Assembly (NCBI GenBank): GCA_903772945.1
Contig: CAICTM010000099.1
Coordinates: 1 to 64,000, forward strand
DNA: 64,000 nucleotides
DNA from: Seminavis robusta
Taxonomy: Eukaryota; Bacillariophyta; Bacillariophyceae; Naviculales; Naviculaceae
Direction: 5' to 3'
In this document: positions 40,541 to 50,661 of the stretch, in pieces
Numbering within the stretch: the stretch's first letter is position 1
How the letters are laid out: the number at the start of each line of letters is the position of its first letter
Translations under genes and position numbers: made by a program
Notes under the pieces: model-generated
What the model saw: only the letters and a program-made list of their open reading frames with translations
What the model was told of the DNA's origin: nothing
The model's database searches: none

Positions 40541-42731
40541 TGGACAAAGAGCTAGCTAGCTACTAGTAGAGAGAAAATTATTTAATATTCGGGAGATCAC
40601 TCTTTTTGAGACATTCTTGTCCGTTTTGTAAAAACTTTGTTGATTGAACCTTCATCGTTTTTTAGGTTTTTGCCCTTCCTGTTGAAACTAAGTCTTCAAA
40701 ACCTTGAACACTCACTTGTGGCTGAAAATTAGTAACGGATGAAATAAATATTATGTACTCAGTACTCAGTAACTTGTAGACTACAATCGTAGTTACATGT
40801 ATTGTACATGTAGTTTTTCAAAAATCTTTGAAATTAAATTTTACCATTGTGTTCTACGCCTTCAGACATATCAGAATCTGAGGACAGAAAGGCTCGGACT
40901 AATGCGTGCTGAGCTGCGTTAAGCGCTTTGTGCTGTATTGGATGAAATAATTGTGAGGGCTGGGCTGGGCATCTACAGTTCTTACCAAAATTGTCTAGAC
41001 TGTCATTGTCTTCTGCGGCTGGGTAGAGGCCTGTACAGTATGAGGTACCGGTTGGAGCGGTACGGTAGGAGGTACATTAGGAGAGCTACGGGAGAACCTA
41101 TTATTTCTGCTTTCTGTCACTGTCAACTGTCAACCGTGTACCACCGTACCGAATAGCTACCGAATAGGCCACAAGTTTGAATGTTACTGTTACGCCTACT
41201 CGTACCTGATAGCTAGCTAGCTAGAGGCCATGCATATGAAAGCTCATATATGTCATTGCAGTCATACTAGCAGGATAGCAGGATACCTGTAGGGTGTACC
41301 GGTAGGGGGTATGGGGAAGTATGTTCAGTAGGATTTCCACCACAACATGCCCGTGCGACGAGAAGCAGTAAATACTGACCGAGCTTCTAGCTTCTCGCTA
41401 CTCGAGTACCATACATCCATACATGGTATGGTACACGCCAGCTTCAAGCTGCGCCTGTTGTAGGAACGTAGGGTAGGAACAGACCGCAGACCGCAGACCG
41501 CAGCCCCCAGCCCAGTCTGTCAAAAAGAGAATGAGGGGCAGCTACACTGGAACAATTAGTTCAGAAACTTATTGGATACCTTCGGGGTTCGGGGCTATTG
41601 AAAGACAGACTAGCTAGCTAGTACATCCAGTCTTATGCAGGGTACAGCATCCAAAATCCAAAGGAAACAAGGAACAAGGAAACCATGATGAAAGCTGGAG
41701 GGAAGAGGTGTTGTACGAGGGGTCCGCAAAATGGCGATCGCCTAAATCTTCTTCTCAACCAGTCACCAAATGGCCAGAAGTGGTTTCTGGTACTCTTATT
41801 CGGAGTACAGTACCAGTATCATACAATGTCATGCTCCTTGGTTTACACTAGCGGTTACACTTACTTACCAATACTAGTAGCTCATTTATTTAGACCGTAG
41901 ACTGGCTGTACGGTACTGTATGTACCACTGTTAGATTCTACCATACATTCTCCTTCCTCTATCTCTTTAGAGAACAAATGCTCCGATTCGACCGATCGAA
42001 TCTTTTCCAATTAACACAAAGTACTTACATTATGTTTCTTGTTCTGTTGCTACAAAAGACACAGGTGCAATAAGAACGAGACTTTAGTGTCAAACTGCAG
42101 TAGGACATCCAGCTATTCAACTTCAAAACCGGATGACCGCCGGGGTTCAACAAGGATTGTCTTCTAATCCACCTATAATTGGACTTAAAGGCGGTTATCT
42201 TCTCTTCTTACTGGGTCGTTTTTCGATTCACTTGGAAGAACAACTTCGGATGCCAGACATTTTCGCAATCTTTCACTCATAAATCGATTTGTCTTGTCAG
42301 TCTAAACCTCTCTCTATCTACCTGCAACCGATGCGCAATATGCGACGTAGGAAGCAATACTAGTAGTGTGGGATCTTTGGGTGAGGTTGACCGTCTGCCC
42401 CATTTTCGGTTCCTCCTCTCTGTTGCCTAACTAAGTCGTTGGTCTTGCTGTTGTAACCATTTCCTGACAGACCATCCAATTTTTTTTTGCTCCCATGCTC
42501 CCATGAACCAACCTCCAGAAAGGACACCACATCAGATTCTCTTCTCATAGTTGGGGACAGCAATAGACTCCACTCTAAGCCATTGTTTTGACCACTGGAG
42601 CTGCTTTGGTTTCACAATTTGCCAAAACTAGCCAGCGCGGTACCAAGTCCAAGCTCCCGCCAAGGTACTAGTATCGGTATATCCGTGGTCCGCGCAATCA
42701 TCCCTCCGGTTCCAAGGCTAGCTAGCTAGAG
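40541..42731. other. Non-coding stretch
   Basis: About 2.2 kb without a supported gene; contains CTAGCTAGCTAG at 41212-41225, TACCGGT words at 41045 and 41300, and purine-rich CAGACCGCAGACCGCAGACC at 41475. It is the 5' flank of the HSF gene. Confidence 0.5.
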
Positions 42732-44141
42732 ATGCAGAGGACAAACAGGAAAACGGGTGAAAGCCAGTCCCAAGGAGAACAAGCATCACGGTCTGAGGGT
42801 GCAGCTAGCCCCGGCCAACATGCTGCTGCTGCTGCCTTTGCTGCCACTGCTACCCGCGGAGAGGAGGAGCTGATGAATGAGTCGACCAAGAAAGCCTGGG
42901 ATACACCTCCTCTCAACTTTCCAGCACGCCTCATGCAAGTGCTTCAGCTGGACGAACCACCCGAAGGGATCTATTGGCTGCCCGATGGAAAACGGTTTGC
43001 TGTCAACACTGAAAAGATCGAAGGGGTACTGGTTGCCTATTTCCAGGGTGCGAAGTGGCTATCCTTTACCCGCACATTGAACAAATGGTAAGTCCATCTT
43101 AGGCTGTCGAGTCCAAGACTCTTGCTACGAATGGGCAAGGTGCAAAACTGACACTGCTGTGTGATATTTGGGTTGGTTCTTCGTTTCGCTTGCTTCAGGG
43201 GATTTCGTAAGGCATTAGGAGTGGATCTGCCTGCCAAGGTTGTAGCCTACTACAACCCGCACTTCCAAAAGAGCTCGCCCGAGTTGGTCACACAGATTAT
43301 CAATCATAGCCGACCTTCGAACCGAAAACGAAAGGCAAACAGAGAAGAAGAGCAAGCAAAGAACATCATACCCCTTATCAGCGGGGCAAGCAAAGAACGT
43401 GGCACTCCAAGAACCCGCACAGAACCTCCCGTGGATGCTGCAGTTAGCCTGACGGCACAAGGCCCGACCGCCACCGCTATTGCGTCATTGGCAGCAGCTG
43501 ATACCACTGGTGCAGCACCCGCGGCGGCTCTGGGGCTCGGTGCCAATGCCAGGGCAAACTTGCTGTCTTCGGTGCCTCCCTTTGCTGCGGCGCGAACTGA
43601 CGAAGCGCTCCTAGTATCGCGTCGTAGCTTGCTGGAGCAGATGATGAATCCAACAATGGGCAGCAGCTCTGGACTACAAGGGCAGTTTGGAGATCTTTCG
43701 CTTCCTCTGCGACTTGCTCAGCGCCAGCAACAGCAAACCCAGGCAAACCTTCGGTCCGAGTTCTTGGCTCAGCAGCAACTCGCAGCCACCGCAGATCTGG
43801 GTAATCGAAGCACTCCAACAGTCGTGGAACAAAGGCTAAGGTTGCTTCAATCCCAGCTGTCATCTCAACAACAGCTACAGCATCAACAGCTACAGCAGCG
43901 CGTGCATCGACCTCAGATGCTGGGACAGCTACATCATCAGCAACAGCGGCAGTTGCAACATCAGGGAGCACCCATGCACGTTGACGCCCTCACAATATCT
44001 AGACTGGAACAACTCCGACAGCAACATCGCCTTGCGAGATCCTATGAAGATCTTTTACGGGCACGTGGATCACATGAGGGCCCTCCTCCAGGACGTGGAG
44101 AGGGGAAACATGATGACAGTCAAAGCAAAAGCAACGACTGA
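42732..44141 (+). CDS. Heat-shock-factor-type transcription factor
   Basis: Exons 42732-43087 and 43199-44141; the 111-bp GT-AG intron splits a Trp codon and restores the frame, giving 432 residues. The HSF DNA-binding domain starts near residue 60: FPARLMQVLQLDEPPEGIYWLPDGKRFAVN, then FQGAKWLSFTRTLNKWGFRKAL, then VVAYYNPHFQKSSPELVTQI. The S-F-x-R-x-L-N-K-W-G-F core is diagnostic, and Tyr-x-x-P/H-x-F replaces the animal F-x-H-x-x-F, as in diatoms. The C-terminal half is Ala-, then Gln/Leu-rich (QQQLQHQQLQQR), typical of activation regions; there is no clear heptad HR-A/B. HSFs are the largest transcription factor family in diatoms. The gene sits between inverted copies of the 397-bp element. 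Confidence 0.92.
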
Positions 44142-44295
44142 ACCAGCCAAGTAGGACTGTAGCTAGCTAACCAGTACCGGTATAAGTCCAATGGGGTCCT
44201 CTCTCGACTGAGTCAGTCAATCCAAGTACAGTACGTAGACAGCATTGATTGGAGCTATATAGCTTCCATCTTTATTGATTGCCCACTTGCTGGCT

Positions 44296-44692
44296 GGACC
44301 GTCCGACGGTTTTCACTCAGGATTTAAAAAACTTGAAATTGCCTCCACTGATAACCGTTTTTAAACAATCCCTTAAACAATCCCTTAACTCATCAACTAT
44401 CCCTTAAACAATACCTTAAATAAACAATCCATTAACATCAATCCCTTGAATATTGGACTATCCCTTAAAAAATCCCTTAACGCCAAATGGAAACACCATA
44501 CAACTATCCCTTATTGCTTCAACTATCCCCAAAACAATCCCTTATCAAACAATCCCTTAACCAACAATCCCTTAAATCTGCAACAATCCCTTTTAAACAT
44601 TCCCTTAACAAACAATCCCTTAAACAATCCCTTACAATTCTGAGTCAGTCGTGTCCGTTTTTAAAGCCTGAGTGAAAACCGTCGAACGGTCC
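44296..44692. mobile_element. 397-bp motif-array element, copy 2 (inverted relative to copy 1)
   Basis: Same ends (one substitution in the right arm, CCGTCGAACGGTCC) and same length as the copy at 40144-40540, but reversed: the interior reads AAACAATCCCTTAA. Landmarks such as CCCTTAACGCCAAATGG appear in both at matching positions. The apparent ORF 44446-44643 (Asn-Asn-Pro-Leu repeats) is simply this array translated. Its right end lies 9 bp from the next element. Confidence 0.9.
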
Positions 44693-44701
44693 AGGAGAGC
44701 T

Positions 44702-45106
44702 GGACCTCTGTGGAAACTCGAGTCGTGCAACCGATCGTCTCCTAAATCCTTTTGATCGTCTCCTATTTAATGGATTTCGTCTCCTAAAAATAGGAGACGA
44801 AACGGATCGTCTCTTAAATTTTTCGTCTCCTCTTGAATCGTCTCCTATTTTCAACGGATCGTCTCCTATTCTCAACGGATCGTCTCCTAAGTGTACCATG
44901 TAAACTGTATGGTATCGTCTCCTAAATCTTTCGGATTGTCTCCTATTTCGAAACGATCGTCTACTAATTGGAATGTCTCCTACTGAATCGTCTCTTAAAT
45001 ATAGGAGACGATTGCTTTCGTCTCCTAAATCCTTTCAATCGTCTCCTATGCCTCGGTGAATCGTCTCTTAAGTATTTTGCCACGAATGACCTTTCCATAG
45101 AGGTCC
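44702..45106. mobile_element. 405-bp motif-array element (ATCGTCTCCTAAAT interior), copy 1
   Basis: Left end GGACCTCTGTGGAAAC and right end CTTTCCATAGAGGTCC are inverted repeats, extended by a GTCGTG / CACGAAT pair. The interior carries about 16 copies of ATCGTCTCCTA with the suffix AAAT, TTT or AGT, mostly in one direction, plus two places where the reverse word TAGGAGACGA pairs with a neighbour to make perfect hairpins (about 44784-44800 and 45000-45022). Confidence 0.9.
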
Positions 45107-45163
45107 TGGGAGCTACAGGTAGCACTAGCTAGTACTAGTAGCACTGGCTCATGTAACGGTACA

Positions 45164-45568
45164 GGACCTCTGTGGAAACTCGAGTCGTGCAACCGATCGT
45201 CTCCTAAATCCTTTTGATCGTCTCCTATTTAATGGATTTCGTCTCCTAAAAATAGGAGACGAAACGGATCGTCTCTTAAATCTTTCGTCTCCTCTTAAAT
45301 CGTCTCCAATTTTCAACGGATCATCTCATATTTTCAACGGATCGTCTCCTAAGTGCACCATGTAAACTGTATGGTATCGTCTCCTAAATCTTTCGGATCG
45401 TCTCCTATTTCGAAACGATCGTCTCCTAAATGGATTGTCTCCCAATGAATCGTCTCTTAAATATAGGAGACGATTGCTTTCGTCTTCTAAATCATTTCGA
45501 TCGTCTCCTAAGCCTTGGTGTATCGTCTCCTAAGTAATTTGCCACGAATGACGTTTCCACAGAGGTCC
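45164..45568. mobile_element. 405-bp motif-array element, copy 2
   Basis: A direct copy of 44702-45106, the same length, 57 bp downstream, with near-perfect ends (GGACCTCTGTGGAAAC and its reverse complement GTTTCCACAGAGGTCC). Internal differences are scattered substitutions only. The two copies therefore arose from tandem duplication or double insertion not long ago. Confidence 0.9.
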
Positions 45569-45843
45569 AGAAGTGGAATGAAGTTCAGGAGGTTAGAGCC
45601 CGTGCATGGTATAGCGTGCAATAAACTTGTCCAAAACCATCACCCTCATTGTTTTCGTCGAAGAAAGCAAACTCCGGGCAACCATCTGGTGAAACACTCA
45701 AAGATTCATCCTCCCTGCCCAAGGATTCACCGGGTGCACCGCATGTCACAACGACAGAGCCATCAGCAACACCATGACCACAAGAGAGAGGGTTTTTGCT
45801 GCTAGCTAGCATTGACCATTTGAAGAAGACAGTGGGCATCAAC

Positions 45844-47550
45844 ATGATGGAAGAAGAAGCACTTCGGTACAAGTCTGACGGGAAGGTTGGCAAGGAACGA
45901 ATCGCAGTGGATGGAGGGTTTTGTGGATGTTCCTTTGGAAATGTCACTACCGCCAAAGGGTATTGCTTTCTCGGAACAGCGAGGAGCGCTATAGTAATGT
46001 CCAATATCTTCCTGGGAACAGCACTTATATTCCTTGCTAGCGCCGAAGTAGGTTGCGTTGAGGTTGTCGATGGAAAGGCCAAAGCAACGGATACCTGCAA
46101 CCAAAGAGTGTTTGGTCTCTTCCAGCCAGCAGTCCTTATCACCAACATTGCCGCAATCTCTGGATTCGTCTCCGCGTTGCTCATGCCTGTGATCGGCGCC
46201 GTCATTGATTTCACGCCCCATCGATGGAGCACAGGAGTTGTCTCTGCTTTCCTTTTGACAGTCATTCAGCTCATCCAAATAACCACAAACACTTCCAATT
46301 GGTTCACCATGGCAATTTTGCAAGCCGTCATGGGACCGCTGTACCACGTTCAAGGTAAGAAAGGGTTTCACGGCTTTGCCTTTCTATTGGTATTGTATGC
46401 CTTTGTGATTTCTCATCTTTTGCTTTCAGTCCTCGCTGCGTTCTCCTATCTTTCGGATATGTCTAGAGTCGTTGATGATCAAACATGGACAAGGTTCACT
46501 ACTAGCTTTACAATGGTTCAGTTCAGCGCCGAGACACTGTTGCTGGTCGTTGTGGTTGGCATATCCCTGGGATTGAACATGGATGATGTAGAAACTGCCC
46601 ACGTTGCCCAGGCTGTCAGTGGATCGTTCATTGTGGTCACATTCACATTAGGATGGTGCTATATGCCCAAGGTGGAAGCCAGGAATGTCTTGGAAGATGG
46701 CAAAAGCCTCGTTTGGGAGGGTTTTGCCCAAAACTGGAGGACATGGAAGCAGATCAATTTGCATTACAAGCGCAGCTTAAAGTGGTTTCTGCTGGGGATT
46801 ATGTTTTCGGAGCCTGCAACCAATGCATTCACCGTTGTTTCAGTGGTATTCTTGAATGACCAGCTCAAGATGGCAGGAAATGAAATTGGGCTGATGCTCT
46901 TGATGTGTCTCATTGCCATGATCCCTGGAAGCCTCGTGTTTTATTGTGTTGCACATAGTACCAACCCCAACACATCTCTATGCTTTTCCATGATAATGCT
47001 TTTTATCATTGCCGTGGGTGGTGCATTTACTCTCACACCAGAGAATGCATTTCCTTGGGCTTATATTTGGGGTGCGTCAATTGGTCTGTAAGTATGGGAC
47101 AATGGGAGTGCCAGAAACAGATCTTTGCTATCTTGTTGCCCGGCTCATCAATATTGACACTCATACTTTGCTCTTCTTTGTACCGTATCTGCCATCATCA
47201 GGATGTTGGGCTGTTACTATCCAAGCGCCAAACTGTTCTTGAGTTTGGTGGTTCCACATGGACAGGAGGCTGAAGTGACTGGTTTTTATGTGTACTCTTC
47301 GCAGCTTTTGGTGTGGCTTCCTCCACTGGTTTTTTCACTCTTGGTAGAGGCTCATGTGGACCAAAAGTTTGGTGTGCTGGCAGTTGGCTTGTTTGGTTTG
47401 GTCTCCATTTTCTTCTTCCAAATGGCAGCCCCTTTCCCTGAGTTGTTGGATGAAATACACAACAAGGACAAGCTTGAGTCTTGGAAAAGTCTAAAAGCAC
47501 AGTCTCCAAAGGCGGCATCCTTTGATGGGGGCAAGGGTACCATGGCATAG
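45844..47550 (+). CDS. Atg22/UMF1-type MFS transporter 1
   Basis: Exons 45844-46354, 46430-47087 and 47202-47550, giving 505 residues. About twelve membrane segments; family signatures include FGLFQPAVLITNIAAISG, LLMPVIGAVIDFTPHRW, a re-entrant-like LAAFSYLSDMSR and GCYYPSAKLFLSLVVPHGQEAEVTGFYVYSSQ, all shared with the next gene. Atg22-like carriers export amino acids from vacuoles; a vacuolar or plasma-membrane amino-acid role is a family-level guess. The first intron (75 bp) is stop-free and in frame, but YHVQ-VLAAFSYL matches the paralog only if it is removed. The second intron splits a Leu codon. Start at MMEEEALRY; an upstream TTG-initiated extension was rejected. Paralog 2 follows in the same direction. 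Confidence 0.85.
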
Positions 47551-47973
47551 CCACCACAAATAATGGGGATGTCTGTGGAGAGAAACCTACTTGCCCCAGC
47601 TAGCTAGACTAGTAGTCTGGCTACTACTAGCTAGCTAGTACAGTACCCAGATTGAAGATTCGGTTCGATTCGATTCGATTCATTTCCAAGGTTTCCAAAC
47701 ACCAGCTGGTGCATGTGGTGCGGTGCCGCAACGATGCTGCGACTGGGATCCCGTCTCTGACTCGACTCGACTCGTCTCCGTCTGAGCTGCCAGCTACTAC
47801 GTACTAGTACGACTGTAGTACTGTAGCTACCGTACTTAAAGGTCGCGCAAACGCAATCTGCGCGGTTTTTAGGTTTTGTTTCTTAATCTGTTTTCAAAAG
47901 ATTTATCGTTTCTAAAGAAGGAGATTTAATCGCTTGATTTTAAATTGCCCGGGATCCTGCATGAAAAGGGGCA
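47551..47973. other. Intergenic between the two transporter paralogs
   Basis: No gene. Contains CTAGCTAG clusters, a GATTCGATTCGATTCGATTC run at about 47663-47680 and a CTCGACTCGACTCG run at about 47760. Confidence 0.5.
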
Positions 47974-50008
47974 ATGCAGCGTTGCATGGATACCAGCACA
48001 TGTACTGTAGTGGTAATGGATGCGGAACAGATCACTTCCCGCTCCCCAAAGAAGAGCATCAATATTGTGTTGTTAGTGCCAGCAACATCAACAATGGCCA
48101 ACGTTTCGGTGATCATTCCCTTTGAAGCTGAGGGCACCGTTGTTGTCGGCACGCCCAAGAGCATCATGAAGGATCATGAGGATCTTGTCAAAGGCACAGC
48201 CACCGTGGATGTTGTTGACGCGGCCATCGACGAAAATTCACCACCGAATGTGTTGTTGGAGGAAGGGTCCAAAGAAGAACTACTGTTGGAGAAAGGGGAG
48301 TCCAAGAATGGTAGTACTGATCTGCGATGCCAATGCCTGCGATTTGGTGGTGTCGAGGTGGCTCAAGGGTTCAATCTGGTAGGTTTGTTTTTTGCGCTGC
48401 TCGAATTTCCCTTTTTGTTTTGGATGACCACTCAATCTGAAGTTTCCTTCTTCTTCTTCTTCTTGATTCTGTTGCTTTCCTGCTTAGATTGGATCTGGAA
48501 GGGGTTGCCTTGTCATGTCTAATATTTTCCTGGCCACTGCCTTGACGTATCTGGCGGCCGAAGAAGTAGGTTGTGTCAAGGAAGACGACAATGGAGCGAT
48601 GATCGTCGCGGACAACTGCGACGAAAAGGTTTTTGGCCTTTTTCGTCCGGCCTCTTTGATTACAAACATTGCTGTGATATGGGGAGTCCTTGCGGCTTTG
48701 TTCATGCCTGTGATTGGAGCTTGTATTGATTACACACCACATAGATGGAGGATTGGCGCTGGGTCTGCCGCTTTTTTGATAATGATACAACTGGTGCAAA
48801 TTGGTGTTGCTAGTTCCACGTGGTTCTACATGGCCATGCTTCAGGCATTGTCGGGGTTCCTTTATCAAGTACAAAATCTAACTGCATATGCTTACCTTCC
48901 AGAAATTGCTCGAATCGTTGGAGAAGAGAAAATTACAAAGTGTATGTATGCATACGCTCAATGGATGGAACTTTTCGAATCGAATCGACCTCACGTCGCC
49001 CTCTTCATGTTTTTTTTTGTCGTTACAGACATGCCCACCTTTACGATTGTGCAGTTCCTTAGCCAAGCGCTATTTTTGCTCCTTGTCATTGCGGTTTCGC
49101 TCTCTCTTGGTTTTGGAGATGTCCAAACTGCACGCCTCAGCCAAGTCTTCAATGCATGTACAGTCTCATTGACGTTCTTTTGTGGTTGGAGGCTCATGCC
49201 ACCTATCCCTGCCAGACACATTCTACCAGAGGGAAGGAGCATGCTCCTGCAAGGGTTCAGGCAAAACTTCACAACAGCCAAAGAAATCAACCAGCATTAT
49301 AGGATAGGCCTGCGCTGGTTCCTGTTGAGTGTCACTTTTGGGGATGCAGCTGCCAATGCATTTACCATCGTGTCAGTCGTCTTCTTGGATGAACGATTGG
49401 GGCTGGCTGGGAATGAAGTGGGTATCTTCTTCTTCCTGGCGTTGATTGGAATGATTCCTGGTGGAAAGCTGGCACAACTTGTGGCCTCGAGAACCAATCC
49501 CAAGGTTTCGTGGATCATATCCATGGTCGTGTTGTTCGTGGTTTCTGCCGTTGGCGCTCTGCTTCTGGATAAGGACAATGCCGTCCCTTTTGCCTTTGTT
49601 TGGGGTTTCATTATTGGAGTTTCGTTGGGCTGGTATTATCCTTCTGAGAGAACGATTCTCTCTATGATAGTGCCACAGGGCAGGGAGGCTGAAGTGAGTG
49701 GGTTTTTTATCTACTGCACGCAAATTTTGGGGTGGCTGCCTCCCCTGGTGTTCTCCCTTCTTGTGGAGGCAGACGTGGACCAAGGCATTGGTGTCATTTG
49801 CATTTCCGCTTTTTTCTTGATCGCCATTTTTGCAATGTCCATGTCGGGGCCTTGGCAGGAAATCTTGGAGGAAGTGAAAGGGACGGATTCGACAGCGGCA
49901 AACATCATTGACAACGACGACAGGGGAAGAAACCTGGAAGTAATTTATTCCAAGACAGAAGAAGCATCTCCCTGTGGCACAGCAAAGACACTGGAATCTT
50001 CCAGCTAG
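47974..50008 (+). CDS. Atg22/UMF1-type MFS transporter 2
   Basis: Exons 47974-48378, 48488-48941 and 49029-50008, giving 612 residues. A ~150-residue acidic cytoplasmic N-terminus is longer than in paralog 1. The core repeats the same signatures: VMSNIFLATALTYLAAEEVGC, ALFMPVIGACIDYTPHRW, LTAYAYLPEIAR, GWYYPSERTILSMIVPQGREAEVSGFFIYC. The first intron (109 bp) joins FNL to IGSGRG as in paralog 1. The second (87 bp, GTATGT ... TTACAG) is stop-free and in frame; removing it gives EEKITKY-MPTFTIVQF, aligned with TWTRFTTSFTMVQF of paralog 1. The paralogs share none of these intron positions for certain, so introns were gained or lost after duplication. Substrate unknown; vacuolar amino-acid export is the family theme. 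Confidence 0.85.
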
Positions 50009-50661
50009 CCCATTTTTTCCCAATAATGTAGATGATACATGATACGTTTTTGTACGGTACCGGTACTGTAACGCTAGCTATTTTTTAAAAAATAGGCAGG
50101 TTGAAAGAAAAGCCGCGAAGCCACATACATGTGCATGTAGTACGCGTTCTAGTATGCATACTAGTACGCACAGGTTCTTTGGGGGTTCGCAGTTCTGTTG
50201 AATCGTGTTTGTTTAGTGTGGTCAAGTAACGGTTGTTGATAGCCGTTTTTTAAACTAGTAGAGCCATGCTCAACGAGAAGTGGAAGCACGTGCAAAGCGA
50301 ACAGTGAAGAAAACGTGTCAACAACGGGAAGACAACTTTGGAAATCAGGTAGCTGCGGTAAATAAAGTTTTCTATGCAAAAATTAGAAGTAAACATTAAC
50401 TTTAACTCTACACTTACCTCAACTACCAATCTAAAACTGTCTTCGCTCTTTGAACCAGCAACAAGTCCTTTAGAAGTACGACTGTAATGCTGGTATTGAA
50501 GCCTTCGGTGACAACACGATTCTGCGAGGAGAAGCTGAGAAGGAAGCGAAATGAGAAGAGCCATGGTTCGCGTTTCCTTTTTGCTGGAAACCCTCGCTCC
50601 TCGCTCACAAATCCAACAAACAAGAAACAAACAACAACAAACAACCAAACGAACCGTAACA
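50009..50661. other. Intergenic, promoter side of the repeat-protein gene
   Basis: No supported gene; contains GGTACCGGTACTG at 50056. A minus-strand open frame of 304 codons (50250-51164) is the antisense of low-complexity sequence. Confidence 0.45.

Noticed and set aside
44446-44643. Asn-Asn-Pro-Leu repeat peptide
   Set aside because: A translation of the AAACAATCCCTTAA array inside a transposable element, not a gene.
44702-45568. A CRISPR array
   Set aside because: The repeated words are 10-14 nt with no fixed-length unique spacers, lie inside inverted ends, and the genome is eukaryotic.
45585-46371. Minus-strand ORFs of 226 and 189 codons
   Set aside because: Antisense of transporter 1, which has paralog support and consistent splicing.
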